Source of the DNA: Mucilaginibacter boryungensis
Lineage (GTDB): Bacteria > Bacteroidota > Bacteroidia > Sphingobacteriales > Sphingobacteriaceae
Assembly: GCF_015221995.1 (NCBI RefSeq)
Contig: NZ_JADFFM010000002.1
Coordinates: forward strand, 620,001 to 684,000
Direction of reading: 5' to 3'
DNA length: 64,000 nucleotides
In this document: positions 43,819 to 53,690 of the stretch, in pieces
Layout of the letters: each line of letters starts with the position of its first letter
Numbering within the stretch: the first letter of the stretch is position 1
Notes under the pieces: generated by a model
Database searches by the model: none
What the model was told of the DNA's origin: nothing
What the model saw: the letters and a program-made list of their open reading frames with translations, nothing else
Translations under genes and position numbers: made by a program

Positions 43819-46287
43819 ATGAAACGTATAATTTTACTTTTAGCAATATTCTGTTCCGTATTATCGGCCCATGCGCAATTTGGCGGAGGTGGTTCGTCCA
43901 TCGTGGGAAAGATCTCGGGAACAGTTATAGATTCTATAACCAAAAAACCGGTGGATTATGCCACTATTAGTGTGTTCCACAGCGGTGGTAAAGCACCACT
44001 AAACGGGGTGGTAACCGACGAAAAAGGTAAATTTAACCTGAACAATTTACCTTCCGGTAAATATAAAATTACAGTGGCTTTTATTGGTTATGGTACAAAA
44101 ACTTTCGACCCGGTTGTTACCACGCTTTCTAAGCCTGATAATAACATGGGCACCATTATCCTGGCCCCAAGCTCAAAATCACTTCAACAGGTTGACGTGG
44201 TTGGTCAGCGTGCGCTGATCGAAAACAAAATTGATAAGATCGTTTACAACGCAGAAAAAGACCTTACATCAGCCGGCGGTAATGCATCGGATGTGTTGCG
44301 TAAAGTACCTTTGGTAGCAGTTGACATCAACGGTAACGTATCGTTGCGCGGCGATCAGAATGTAAAAGTGTTGATCAACGGTAAACCATCGGGCGCCATG
44401 GCCAATAACCTGGCCGATGTATTGCGTTCGTTCCCTGCCGACCAGATCAAAAGTGTCGAAGTGATCACTTCGCCATCGGCTAAATACGATGCGGAAGGTA
44501 CTGCGGGTATCATTAACATCATTACCAAAAGCAAAAACATTTCGGGTGTTAGCGGCGCTATCAGCGGCGGTATAGGTACCCGTCAAAACAATGGTAACGC
44601 CAACTTAAACATCAAGCAAAACCGTTTAAGCGTTACCGGTAACTTTGGTGGTAACTTTACCTGGCCACAAGTAACGCCCACTACTTTCCATAGCTATAAC
44701 GATTCGTTAAACATCACCAGCGATCAAACCTCAAGCCGTACCATAAAACGTTACGCTTACACCGGTTCGGGCGAGCTGAATTATGATTTTAACAACTTTA
44801 ATGCTATCCATTCATCTATCAGGTTTAACCAGGGTGGTTTCAAAACCAACGGTACTACCAATTACCATACCGTTACATCTACCACCAATTCTATTTTCGA
44901 CGCCCTGAACGATACCAAAACGGTGTTCGGTGGCTTTGACTGGATTGCTGATTATACGCACAAGTTTAAACAGGAAGGCCACGAACTGACTTTTAGCGGC
45001 GAGTGGAGCCATAGCAATACTGATGTAAACTACACCAATATTTTCTCTAATTCATCAGCACCCAGCCAACGTGCTACCAATGGTGGTATAAACAATGAAT
45101 ATACCGCGCAGGTGGATTATACCTTGCCTATCAGCAAAAACGTTAAAATGGAAGCTGGCGGTAAAAGCATTTCGCGTATCATTAGCAGTAACTCAAACTT
45201 TTATAAAGGAAGCGGAGACCCAGCCAATTATCCGTACGATGCAGGCTCATCAAACATATACGATTACAACCAGTATGTAACTGCCGGTTACAGCGTATTT
45301 AGCTTCACCTTACCTAAAAGCTGGAGCCTGCAAACAGGCGTGCGTGTGGAAAACACTAAAATAGAAGGAAAATCTGCCAATACTACCCTGGGTTTGCAAC
45401 CCTTTACCGATAACTATACCACCTTTGTACCAAGCTTTGCCGTATCGAAACAAATTAATGGCACACAAACCTTTAAATTAAGCTACAGCAAAAGGATACA
45501 GCGCCCAAGCTTATTGTTCCTGAACCCGTTTGTGAACAATAGCAACCCGCAAAACGTATCAAAAGGTAACCCTACATTAGCCCCCGAAGTTGGCCAGACA
45601 GTTGAGTTTAACTACTCAACCTATATTGGTGCATCGGTTATTAATGCGTCGGTATACTACAAATACTCAAAGGACTTTATTGAAAGCACCACGTTACCAA
45701 TATCACCACCAACCACTACATATAATAACATTGGTTATAACAAATCTATCGGTATGTCTTTCTTTGGCTCTGTAACGCCAATTAAGCCTCTAACTTTCCG
45801 TACCAGCATTAACGTATATACCTATAACGGTAAGGCTTATCCACAATACGCGTTCCTGCAATCAAGCAACGGTGCTAAATTGCAATACAACATATTTGGC
45901 AGCGGCTCATTAACGTTAAGCGGTGGTTTCACTGCTGAAACCTTTGCTATCCTGAATTCGCCAACACGCACTATCCAGGGCAGAAACCCATCATTCGGTT
46001 TTATCGGGTTTGGTATGCGTAAGGATTTAATGAAGAAGAGGGCCTCGATTGGTATCAATACCTTGTCGCCTTTCAAAAACACCATCGATTTCGACCAGAA
46101 TATTTCAAGCCGTCACTTTACACAAACCAGCCATACCGCGTTCCCATTCCGTTCGGTTGGGTTAACGTTTAGCTATAACTTTGGTAAGGTTAGCTTCAAG
46201 CCAGATAACCCATTGGCACCTAAAAAGAACGGCCTGAACGATGATTTAAAAACAGGCGGCGACCAAAACGGTGGCGGCCCAAGATAA
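43819..46287 (+). CDS. TonB-dependent receptor family protein (outer-membrane barrel with regulatory and plug domains)
   Basis: Outer-membrane protein of 822 residues. Signal peptide MKRIILLLAIFCSVLSAHAQ, then a Gly-rich linker, a CarboxypepD_reg-like domain (about 30-115: KISGTVIDSITKKPVDYATISV), a plug domain (about 130-240: NASDVLRKVPLVAVDINGNVSLRG, AEGTAGIINIITK) and a barrel of the OMP_b-brl_3 type. The sequence ends not in an aromatic residue but in a polar tail (NDDLKTGGDQNGGGPR), about 25 residues after the last predicted strand. The ligand is unknown; no SusD-like partner is adjacent. Different subgroup from the Oar-like receptor at 1.1 kb. Confidence 0.9.
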   Translation: MKRIILLLAIFCSVLSAHAQFGGGGSSIVGKISGTVIDSITKKPVDYATISVFHSGGKAPLNGVVTDEKGKFNLNNLPSGKYKITVAFIGYGTKTFDPVVTTLSKPDNNMGTIILAPSSKSLQQVDVVGQRALIENKIDKIVYNAEKDLTSAGGNASDVLRKVPLVAVDINGNVSLRGDQNVKVLINGKPSGAMANNLADVLRSFPADQIKSVEVITSPSAKYDAEGTAGIINIITKSKNISGVSGAISGGIGTRQNNGNANLNIKQNRLSVTGNFGGNFTWPQVTPTTFHSYNDSLNITSDQTSSRTIKRYAYTGSGELNYDFNNFNAIHSSIRFNQGGFKTNGTTNYHTVTSTTNSIFDALNDTKTVFGGFDWIADYTHKFKQEGHELTFSGEWSHSNTDVNYTNIFSNSSAPSQRATNGGINNEYTAQVDYTLPISKNVKMEAGGKSISRIISSNSNFYKGSGDPANYPYDAGSSNIYDYNQYVTAGYSVFSFTLPKSWSLQTGVRVENTKIEGKSANTTLGLQPFTDNYTTFVPSFAVSKQINGTQTFKLSYSKRIQRPSLLFLNPFVNNSNPQNVSKGNPTLAPEVGQTVEFNYSTYIGASVINASVYYKYSKDFIESTTLPISPPTTTYNNIGYNKSIGMSFFGSVTPIKPLTFRTSINVYTYNGKAYPQYAFLQSSNGAKLQYNIFGSGSLTLSGGFTAETFAILNSPTRTIQGRNPSFGFIGFGMRKDLMKKRASIGINTLSPFKNTIDFDQNISSRHFTQTSHTAFPFRSVGLTFSYNFGKVSFKPDNPLAPKKNGLNDDLKTGGDQNGGGPR

Positions 46288-46319
46288 TCCGGGACACTTA
46301 ATTTAAACTATATCACACA

Positions 46320-46349
46320 GCCTCCTGAAAAATTCGGGAGGCTTTTTTA
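46320..46349 (+). terminator. Intrinsic terminator of the 43.8-kb receptor gene
   Basis: GCCTCCTGAA / TTCGGGAGGC stem (one wobble) with a 3-nt loop, followed by six T. Confidence 0.88.
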
Positions 46350-46505
46350 TGCCTGCAGTGTTGGAAAAGGCATTAATTCATGGTTTACGCATTTTACCCC
46401 CTATTTCAATTTAAATTATTGATTATCAAATACTTAAACAAACAAAACAACCGAATTTTGTAAACCATGTAAACCATGATTTGGAGGGGTTGACCAGAAT
46501 TAGGT

Positions 46506-46535
46506 TTTGGGATAAGCGGCAAATTTTTAGCTTTG
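46506..46535 (+). promoter_or_regulatory. Promoter match for the M28 peptidase gene
   Basis: TTTG (46506-46509), 18 nt, TAGCTTTG (46528-46535), both perfect. Leader about 17 nt. Confidence 0.7.
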
Positions 46536-46558
46536 GATAAATTCATCCTTTCCACACA

Positions 46559-47935
46559 ATGAAAAGACCATTACTAATTACCCTCGCCCTTATATTGGGT
46601 TTTACCACTACACAAGCACAGCAGGATTCCCTAATGCTGCGCAAGATATATGACGAAGCCCTGGTGAACGGCCAAAGCTATCAGAACCTGCGTTACCTGT
46701 GCAAAAATATTGGCGGGCGCTTAAGCGGCTCGGCTAATGCACAAAAGGCGGTGGAATGGGGCAAAAAACTAATGGAAGGCTATGGTTTTGATAAGGTTTT
46801 CCTGCAGGAGGTGATGGTACCGCACTGGGAGCGTGGTGCAAAGGAAGTTGGTTATATTATTAATGGCAGCAAGAAAATACCTGTAAAGCTTTGCGCGCTG
46901 GGCATGGCCGTAGCTACGCCGCCGCAAGGCATAACCGCAAGTGTGATAGAGGTACATAGCCTTGCCGAATTAGCCACCCTGGGCGAGAAGGCCATTAAGG
47001 GCAAAATAGTGTTCTTCAACCGCCCGTTCGATCCCAGGTTTATACAAACCTTAGCAGCTTACGGTACAGCCGGCGATCAGCGCCGCGCGGGGCCATCGGC
47101 AGCAGCCAAATATGGCGCGGTAGGGGTAATTGTACGCTCGTTAACCGAGTCGAACGACGATTATCCGCATACCGGTGCTACCCTATATACAGATGACGCA
47201 CCGAAGATACCTGCAGCGGCGTTATCAGTAAAAGCGGCTAACCAGTTAAGCGCTTTATTAAAATCGCATCCGGTTAAATTTTACTTTAAGCAAAATTGCA
47301 GGCAGTTACCCGATGCCTTATCATATAATGTAATAGGTGAAATGACTGGCAGTGAACACCCAAACAGGTTCATCACTTTCGGTGGTCACCTGGATTCGTG
47401 GGACCTGGCCGAAGGCGCGCATGATGATGGCACCGGCGTAATACAAGGGCTTGAGGCTTTGCGTGTTTTAAAAGCAACAGGTTATCGCCCAAAAAACTCG
47501 CTCAGGGCAGTGTTTTTCATGAACGAAGAAAATGGCGACCGTGGCGGTTTAAAATATGCTGAATTAGGCGATAAGAATAAGGAAGAGCATATAGCCGCCA
47601 TTGAAAGCGACCTGGGTGGTTTCACACCGCGTGGCTTCAGTTTTGATGGGCCATCAACAGTCCAAATGCAAAGCATTAACCACAATTGGAAAAAACTGCT
47701 GGAACCCTACGATGCTGATAAATTAATTGTGGGCGGAAGCGGATCGGATATTGAACCATTAAGGAAATATTATCCTAAAGCTGCATTAATTGGTTTTCTA
47801 CCCGATTCGCAAAGGTATTTTGACGTACACCATACCCCCAATGATGTGTTTGAAAATGTAAACAAACGCGAACTGGAGTTGGGCGCAGCGGCCATTGCAT
47901 CCCTGGTGTACTTAATTGATATGCGGGGGATATAA
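46559..47935 (+). CDS. Secreted M28-family zinc peptidase
   Basis: Protein of 458 residues with a signal peptide (MKRPLLITLALILGFTTTQA), so periplasmic or exported. A PA-like insert (about 120-215) precedes the catalytic domain. Zinc ligands of family M28: His277 in GGHLDSWD, Asp289/Asp290 in AHDDGTG, the Glu pair in NEENGDRGG, an Asp in ESDLGGF and a late His in VHHTPNDVF. This matches the carboxypeptidase Q/aminopeptidase-like subgroup that cleaves dipeptides or N-terminal residues. It would help digest external protein. Convergent with the lipoprotein gene 15 nt away. Confidence 0.92.
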   Translation: MKRPLLITLALILGFTTTQAQQDSLMLRKIYDEALVNGQSYQNLRYLCKNIGGRLSGSANAQKAVEWGKKLMEGYGFDKVFLQEVMVPHWERGAKEVGYIINGSKKIPVKLCALGMAVATPPQGITASVIEVHSLAELATLGEKAIKGKIVFFNRPFDPRFIQTLAAYGTAGDQRRAGPSAAAKYGAVGVIVRSLTESNDDYPHTGATLYTDDAPKIPAAALSVKAANQLSALLKSHPVKFYFKQNCRQLPDALSYNVIGEMTGSEHPNRFITFGGHLDSWDLAEGAHDDGTGVIQGLEALRVLKATGYRPKNSLRAVFFMNEENGDRGGLKYAELGDKNKEEHIAAIESDLGGFTPRGFSFDGPSTVQMQSINHNWKKLLEPYDADKLIVGGSGSDIEPLRKYYPKAALIGFLPDSQRYFDVHHTPNDVFENVNKRELELGAAAIASLVYLIDMRGI

Positions 47936-47950
47936 ATTACGCCCCCTGAA

Positions 47951-48448
47951 TTACCACAAAACCGGTGTAAACCCATGGTCCCACCCAATTCTGAATAAGC
48001 CGTTTTTAAAGACAGCAGTTTTAGGGCGCGGGTGCGATGAATCGTCGTGGTTCAGATTAAAATAAAGCGTGAAGTTACCTTCAAGCAAGGTATCGGTATT
48101 GGTGGTTGTGGCAAATACATTACTCTTAGAGGTATCCAAAACATAATCGGCCAGTATAATGTCACCTGAAATAATTTCAAGCCTTGCATCTATCATTGTA
48201 TAACCGTTGCCCGTTCTTTTGATATAGATAGACAAATGTTCTTCATTTTTATTGCCTGCTAATGATACCGTATCCTTACGCGAATTATACCTATAAAGGT
48301 GGCCTTCGGTGCGCCACTCGGCATTGTTTTTCAGGGCAACAATAGTATTGTTCTCTTCGTTCAACGTGCAGCAATTAGTTTTTTTGCAGCTATAAAATAA
48401 AGCCGCGATAAGCATGGCAAGAGTGAGTGCGGTTAATTTGGTTTTCAT
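47951..48448 (-). CDS. Small lipoprotein, paralogue of the 26.4-kb lipoprotein
   Basis: Protein of 165 residues starting MKTKLTALTLAMLIAALFYSCKK; Cys21 in a lipobox. Mature part: TNCC, VALKNNAEWRTEG, SIYIKRTGNG, YVLDTSKSNVF, TLLEGNFTLYFN, then AVFKNGLFRIGW. These blocks occur in the same order in the protein at 26,433-26,903, so the two genes are paralogues some 21 kb apart. Probably outer-membrane anchored; function unknown. Confidence 0.75.
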   Translation of the reverse strand: MKTKLTALTLAMLIAALFYSCKKTNCCTLNEENNTIVALKNNAEWRTEGHLYRYNSRKDTVSLAGNKNEEHLSIYIKRTGNGYTMIDARLEIISGDIILADYVLDTSKSNVFATTTNTDTLLEGNFTLYFNLNHDDSSHPRPKTAVFKNGLFRIGWDHGFTPVLW

Positions 48449-48581
48449 AGATTTTAGTTTTCATTTAAGATTACGGGTACGATACTCCAAATGCTACATA
48501 CGTTTATAAAACAAGGTAAAATGTGGAAAGCCGTTGATAAATTATGTTTTGTTTAACACAGCAACCCTAACCTATTTCCCC

Positions 48582-48589
48582 TACATTTG
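48582..48589 (+). promoter_or_regulatory. Possible -7 element of dnaG
   Basis: TACATTTG, 11 nt before the ATG, implying a leader of about 5 nt; no clear -33 at 18-20 nt. Confidence 0.45.
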
Positions 48590-48600
48590 TACCTGCACGT

Positions 48601-50523
48601 ATGATTACCAAACAAACCGTTGACCGTATTATGGAAGCCACAGATATTGTGGAGGTTATAGGTGAATTTGTGCAATTAAAAAAACGCGGCGCCAACTATA
48701 TCGGCCTGTCGCCGTTCGCTAACGAGCGGACGCCTTCGTTCACGGTATCCCCTGCTAAAGGTATCTTCAAGGATTTTTCTTCGGGTAAAGGCGGTTCGGC
48801 AGTTACATTTTTAATGGAACTGGAGAAGTTCACCTATCCTGAGGCATTAAAATGGCTGGCCAAAAAATACGGGATAGAAGTTGAAGAGACCGTAGTATCT
48901 GAAGAGAATAAAGAAGAAGAGAACCGGCGTGAAAGCCTGATGATCGTTAGTGGTTACGCAGCTAAGTTTTTCCAGGACAGCCTGTGGGAAACCGAGGAAG
49001 GGCAAAACATCGGTCTTAGTTATTTTAAGGAACGTGGTTTTACCAATGAAACCATCCGTAAATTTGAGCTGGGCTACTCACCCGATCAGTGGGAGGCGTT
49101 TTCAGCGCAGGCACTGAAAGACGGCTATGTTGAGGAGTTTATTGTAGAGAGCGGCCTATCGGTTAAGCGCGAGAACGGCAGCCTATACGATCGTTACCGT
49201 GGCCGTGTAATGTTCCCTATACATAGCTTTACCGGCAGGGTGATAGCTTTTGGTGGCCGCACCTTAAAGAACGATAAGAACGTACCCAAATATGTGAACT
49301 CGCCCGAGAGCGAGATCTACCATAAATCGAATGTACTGTACGGGCTGAACTTTGCCAAAAAAGCTATCCGCGACGAGGACAATTGCTACCTGGTAGAAGG
49401 TTATGCCGATGTGATATCCGTGCATCAGGCGGGGATAGAGAATGTTGTGGCATCGTCGGGCACATCACTAACGGTAGAACAGATAAGGCTGATCGGTCGC
49501 CTTACCAAAAACATTACGATACTATATGATGGCGATGCGGCGGGTATCAAAGCATCGCTGCGCGGGCTTGACCTGATACTGGAAGAAGGCCTGAATGTGA
49601 AAGTGGTACTGTTCCCTGATGGGCATGACCCGGATACCTACGTACGCCTGTTGGGCAGTAGCGCCTTCAAGAAATATATTGATGATAACCGAAAGGATTT
49701 CATCCTGTATAAAACCGACATTTTACTTAAGGAAGCGGGGAAAGATCCGATCCTTAAAGCTGGGGTGATCCGCGAGGTGGTGGAAAGTATTGCTAAGATA
49801 CCCGACTCCATCAAAGCGTCCATATTCATAAAAGAATGTAGTACGCTGATGCAGATAGACGAGCGTGCCCTGCTGACTGAACTGAATAAAATGCGGCAGG
49901 CCAAAGCCAAAAAGGATGGACAAGGCCAAACCATGCATACGCCCTTTGAAGATGCACCGATAGCCACCGAGCCCGAGCCGCAGAACCCCGAAGCCGACGG
50001 CGAATCGCAGGAAAAAGAGATCGTTAGGTTGTTGCTTTTATACGGCAACCGCATGATTGACTGGGACGGCATTACCAATACCTATATTGGCCCGTTTATG
50101 ATTGCCGAACTGAACGATGTAGAATTTGAGCACCCGGTATGCAAGCAGTTCGTGGCTATTTATCGTACCGAAGTTGATAACGGTAAATTGCCAGATGAAC
50201 AGCACTTTATCCATTATCCCGATAAGGAAATTGTTGATATTACCGTTACCATGCTGGCCAACCGCTACATGCTAAGTGAAAATTGGATGGACATGCACAA
50301 AATACTGGTACACGATGAGTTATCTAACATCAGGGCCGCTATTTTAGGCGCGATATTTCATTTGAAAAAACAAAAAATAGGCAAGATACTCTCTAAACTA
50401 CTTGCCGACCTGCAAACTACCGAAAGCACTATAGACCAGGAGATATTAATGAACCAGTACCTTTTTATGAAGAAGGTAGAGAAAAAGATCACCGATTTCT
50501 TCGGGACTGTGATATCTAAATAA
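48601..50523 (+). CDS. dnaG: DNA primase lacking the N-terminal zinc ligands
   Basis: Makes RNA primers for replication. 640 residues. The N-terminal CHC2-like domain (1-100) is clearly recognisable (VQLKKRGANYIGLSPFANERTPSFTVSP), but the four zinc ligands are gone: Ser37, Ala40, Asp58 and Ser61 stand where Cys, His, Cys, Cys are expected. The catalytic core (about 105-420) is intact, with RGRVMFPI, the TOPRIM Glu in YLVEGYADV and the Asp pair in ILYDGDAAG. The C-terminal helical part (about 470-640) would contact DnaB helicase. I recall similar zinc-less versions in other Bacteroidota, so this is probably lineage-typical rather than damage. Its stop overlaps the yraN start region by one base. 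Confidence 0.95.
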   Translation: MITKQTVDRIMEATDIVEVIGEFVQLKKRGANYIGLSPFANERTPSFTVSPAKGIFKDFSSGKGGSAVTFLMELEKFTYPEALKWLAKKYGIEVEETVVSEENKEEENRRESLMIVSGYAAKFFQDSLWETEEGQNIGLSYFKERGFTNETIRKFELGYSPDQWEAFSAQALKDGYVEEFIVESGLSVKRENGSLYDRYRGRVMFPIHSFTGRVIAFGGRTLKNDKNVPKYVNSPESEIYHKSNVLYGLNFAKKAIRDEDNCYLVEGYADVISVHQAGIENVVASSGTSLTVEQIRLIGRLTKNITILYDGDAAGIKASLRGLDLILEEGLNVKVVLFPDGHDPDTYVRLLGSSAFKKYIDDNRKDFILYKTDILLKEAGKDPILKAGVIREVVESIAKIPDSIKASIFIKECSTLMQIDERALLTELNKMRQAKAKKDGQGQTMHTPFEDAPIATEPEPQNPEADGESQEKEIVRLLLLYGNRMIDWDGITNTYIGPFMIAELNDVEFEHPVCKQFVAIYRTEVDNGKLPDEQHFIHYPDKEIVDITVTMLANRYMLSENWMDMHKILVHDELSNIRAAILGAIFHLKKQKIGKILSKLLADLQTTESTIDQEILMNQYLFMKKVEKKITDFFGTVISK

Positions 50524-50891
50524 TGGCCATCCACAACGACCTTGGCCGCAGGGGCGAACAGTTAGCCAAAACCCACCTGGAAAATACCGGCTATGAAGTT
50601 ATAGACGAAAACTGGTGCTACGGCAAGGCCGAGGTTGACCTGATAGCGTATAAAGACCGCACTATTATTTTTATTGAGGTAAAAGCCCGTACAGGCACCG
50701 GCTTTGGAGAACCTGAAGATTTTGTTGATCTGCGCAAGCAAAAGCTATTGGCCAAAGCGGCAGATGAATACATTTACCTGATGAACCACCAGGGCGAAGT
50801 ACGTTTTGATATCATCGCCATACTATTTACCAGCGAAACTGTTTATAGGCTGAACCATATTGAAGATGCCTTTTGGCCAAAACCCGAATGA
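50523..50891 (+). CDS. yraN: YraN-family nuclease-fold protein (UPF0102)
   Basis: Protein of 122 residues starting MAIHNDLGRRGEQLAKTHLE. The restriction-endonuclease-like core is present: GRRGEQLA helix, KAEVDLIAYK with the Asp, and FIEVKART with the Glu and Lys, i.e. the PD-(D/E)xK pattern. The family is widespread and its role is not settled (possibly DNA processing). The start base overlaps the last base of the dnaG stop codon, so the two are co-transcribed and coupled. Confidence 0.93.
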   Translation: MAIHNDLGRRGEQLAKTHLENTGYEVIDENWCYGKAEVDLIAYKDRTIIFIEVKARTGTGFGEPEDFVDLRKQKLLAKAADEYIYLMNHQGEVRFDIIAILFTSETVYRLNHIEDAFWPKPE

Positions 50892-50910
50892 TCTTAATTA
50901 TTAACCGGAC

Positions 50911-51339
50911 TTATTGATCCGTCTTAAGCCTCAGCTGCTTTTTTCCGTAGTCAATTACCGCTTTATACTTCATTAAAATATCGCCGCCTAAAACGCCTAA
51001 TACTTCAGGGTGGTTCATTTGCCTGTAGGCGATGTTGATGGTAGATAGGTCAAGCACGGCTACCTCTATATCTCGGATAAGCAATTCCCCAATCCTAAGT
51101 TCGGGGATTACTGCGGTGAACGATGCCATTTCATTAGTGCCCAGCCCGGTAGAAAGCTTATCGCTCTCCACAATTGTAGCTTCCTCATGTGCCTGCAACA
51201 GGGATTTGTCAAATGCTGTTTTTGATGCGCCTGTATCCAGCACTACGGTAAATGCGCGCCCATAAACCTGTATATCCAGCAGTGGATGGAAGCCATCGTC
51301 GTGCAGGTCGATAATACGGAGCGGGTGTTTGATGATCAT
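50911..51339 (-). CDS. Retropepsin-like aspartic protease domain protein
   Basis: Protein of 142 residues, about the size of one retropepsin monomer. The catalytic motif DTGASKT follows TVVLD (about residues 34-41), and GVLGGDILMKYKAVIDY near the end matches the Ile-Leu-Gly-xx-hydrophobic block before the last strand. No signal peptide, so likely cytosolic; dimer formation would be needed for activity. Bacteroidota often carry such clan AA proteins; substrates are unknown. It is 18-20 nt from the convergent yraN. Confidence 0.88.
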   Translation of the reverse strand: MIIKHPLRIIDLHDDGFHPLLDIQVYGRAFTVVLDTGASKTAFDKSLLQAHEEATIVESDKLSTGLGTNEMASFTAVIPELRIGELLIRDIEVAVLDLSTINIAYRQMNHPEVLGVLGGDILMKYKAVIDYGKKQLRLKTDQ

Positions 51340-51344
51340 TTTTT

Positions 51345-51427
51345 AAATGTACAGATATGCGGATGTGCGAATATGCAAATTATCCTAATTAAATAATTGA
51401 TCAATCATTCGCACATCTGCATATTCA
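51345..51427. repeat. GTGCA-type palindromic intergenic repeat, copy 4
   Basis: AAATGTACAGATATGCGGATGTGCGAATATGC and, after an AT-rich loop, TTCGCACATCTGCATATTCATC: imperfect inverted halves. It abuts the tamL stop codon and precedes the protease gene (both minus strand). Same words as the copies at 7.75 and 17.69 kb. Confidence 0.75.
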
Positions 51428-53689
51428 TCAGAATGGATATCCTATAGCCAAATTAAATATCCCGCCATGTGAATCAAACTTGAAACGCTGACCGTTAGGC
51501 AACCATGGTTTCAAAACAGGAAACCCAAAATCAGTACGGACTACTAATACAGTTACATCAAAACGTAAACCGAAGCCCACGTCGGCAGCAATTTGACTAA
51601 GGAAGTTTTTACCAAAAGCCGAGCCCGGCAAATTATCATGCGGGTTAAGGTTCCATATATTGCCGGCATCAACAAATAAAGCACCGCGCACAATGCTAAA
51701 TAGCTGCGGGCGGTATTCAAGGTTGGCCTCTATTTTTATATCGCCCGATTCATCAGGCAGGAAACCACTGGTATTGCCGTTATTTTGTTTAGGCACGTAC
51801 ACTCCCGGGCCAATTGAACGTGCCCTAAAGCCACGAAGGCTATTGGTGCCGCCAATAAAAAATTGCTGACTGTATGGCATTATAGTAGAATTACCAAAAG
51901 GCACACCAACGCCAACCATCATGCGGGCTGCAACGGTGCTTATAGCGCCCAGCTTATGATAGTACCTAAATTCGTTCTCAAACCTAACATATTGATTGTA
52001 GTTAGTACCGGCTATTTTCTTTGCATTTCCAGCTAAAGTATCCGCACCTGATATTAACCCTAATAACAATGCCGAGGTACTTACTTTAGCATTGTAATAC
52101 CAGGTATTGATGCGATTATTCTCCATGGTATTAGTGAAAGTATAGCTATAGGACGGGCCAAAAGTTAATTGGTTATCTATTACATGTTTTAAGGTTGGGT
52201 TACCTGTACTTATAATAGTGTCCTGATACTGCTTCGAGATGCTTGCGGCATTCACATACGTAATTTCAGTCAGGTTTAGCTGATGCGAACGGTGGGCGTC
52301 CTGTTTCCAATCGTAACCGAACGATGCGCTATAGGAGTTTAATGTATAAAGTTTTACCCGGTTTGTTAACGCGTACTGTAAATTAAAATTGGTATGCGGC
52401 ACAAAGGCGCTGCTGTTAGTAAGGTTAAACGGACTGATAAAACGCGGCCATGAAATACCCGTTTGTACCCCGGTTTGGTAAACATTGTAACCGCTGTTTT
52501 GCCCCGACACCTGTACATCCGTACTTCCAAATAAAGATACCGTTAATAATTCGGCGCCCTTGAAGGCATTACGGTTGCGCCAGCTTAGGTTTACTTGTGT
52601 ACCGGTAAAGTTGGCCGAAGTAGTGCGCCCTGCAACTTCAAATCGTAGAGACTTACGCTGGTAAGGGGTAAGAAAGTAAAATACGTTTAACTTCGGCGAA
52701 TCTGTAGTGGATACATCTTCAAAACGGTTCTTTACAAATTTGAACGGGCCTAATTCCACAAAACGGTTTAAGGTTTTATTATGTTCTGTACGGCTATAAA
52801 CACTTCCCTTTTGAAACTGTACAGTTTGTTTAAATACAAAATCGCGCACATATTCCTTTTTTTGCACAATAAAGTAGTTGCGGTAAGGCCGTGCCTTATC
52901 CAGCATCAACGATGTGTCGCGTAAGGTATAGTTTGGATAGATGTAGATGTTGTTAATGTGATAAATATCGCGGGCCCTATCCGCTGTTTGCCGCTTTACC
53001 TGTACAGTTATATCTACCTGATGATCGCCCACCGGGGTATCTATACGCATAATCAGGTCTTCGGGGGCGAAGTAGTAAAAACCCTCTTCCTTTAACCGGG
53101 CGTCTATCCGCACACGCTCGGCTTTTATAATATCCAGGTTATAGTTATTACCCACTTTAAAAAGTGTTTCTTTTGCAGTACCTGCTATAGCCGTATCCAA
53201 ATCGGTTTTTCCTGTTGGGAAATGAATATTACGGATACTATAGGATGGCCCGGCTTTTACATTAAAAACAGCCTTAGCCGTTTTATGCTTGCTTACCGTA
53301 TCGCCACTGGCCTGCGCATAAAAGAAGCCCTCGTTTTGCAGCCTGTTTTGCATGATCTTGCTGTTGTTATTCACATCAACAGCACTGATCAGTACCGGCG
53401 GTTCGCCGTATTTGCTAAAAAATTTCTGCAGAAAGTTGCGGCGGGCATGGGTTTTATAATATATCCAGAGTTTTACCCGCAAGCCTAAGATGCTTGAATT
53501 TGGCGCGGGCCTCACCAGCTCGGCCATTTCATTGGTGATAAATTTCTGGTCGCTTTTGGTAAGTTCAGCAGTGTCTACTTTAACTTGAGGCCCGGTATAC
53601 AACTTTTGATTGTTTGCCAAATATTTGGTAGTACTGCATGCGCTTAACAAAGCTGCCGTTACAATTAAATATATAAACCTTTTACCCAT
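51428..53689 (-). CDS. tamL: Omp85-family outer-membrane lipoprotein TamL
   Basis: Protein of 753 residues. Lipoprotein signal MGKRFIYLIVTAALLSAC (Cys18), then POTRA-like repeats (about 30-330, e.g. VKAGPSYSIRNIHFP, IYHINNIYIYPNYTLRD) and a BamA/TamA-type surface-antigen barrel (about 390-753) with FFIGGTNSLRGFRARSIGPG (the conserved L6 RGF-type loop) and a C-terminal Phe (FNLAIGYPF). The lipid-anchored TamA form is known as TamL in Bacteroidota. It inserts or assembles outer-membrane proteins with TamB, whose gene ends 1 nt before this one begins on the minus strand. Confidence 0.93.
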   Translation of the reverse strand: MGKRFIYLIVTAALLSACSTTKYLANNQKLYTGPQVKVDTAELTKSDQKFITNEMAELVRPAPNSSILGLRVKLWIYYKTHARRNFLQKFFSKYGEPPVLISAVDVNNNSKIMQNRLQNEGFFYAQASGDTVSKHKTAKAVFNVKAGPSYSIRNIHFPTGKTDLDTAIAGTAKETLFKVGNNYNLDIIKAERVRIDARLKEEGFYYFAPEDLIMRIDTPVGDHQVDITVQVKRQTADRARDIYHINNIYIYPNYTLRDTSLMLDKARPYRNYFIVQKKEYVRDFVFKQTVQFQKGSVYSRTEHNKTLNRFVELGPFKFVKNRFEDVSTTDSPKLNVFYFLTPYQRKSLRFEVAGRTTSANFTGTQVNLSWRNRNAFKGAELLTVSLFGSTDVQVSGQNSGYNVYQTGVQTGISWPRFISPFNLTNSSAFVPHTNFNLQYALTNRVKLYTLNSYSASFGYDWKQDAHRSHQLNLTEITYVNAASISKQYQDTIISTGNPTLKHVIDNQLTFGPSYSYTFTNTMENNRINTWYYNAKVSTSALLLGLISGADTLAGNAKKIAGTNYNQYVRFENEFRYYHKLGAISTVAARMMVGVGVPFGNSTIMPYSQQFFIGGTNSLRGFRARSIGPGVYVPKQNNGNTSGFLPDESGDIKIEANLEYRPQLFSIVRGALFVDAGNIWNLNPHDNLPGSAFGKNFLSQIAADVGFGLRFDVTVLVVRTDFGFPVLKPWLPNGQRFKFDSHGGIFNLAIGYPF

Positions 53690-53690
53690 G

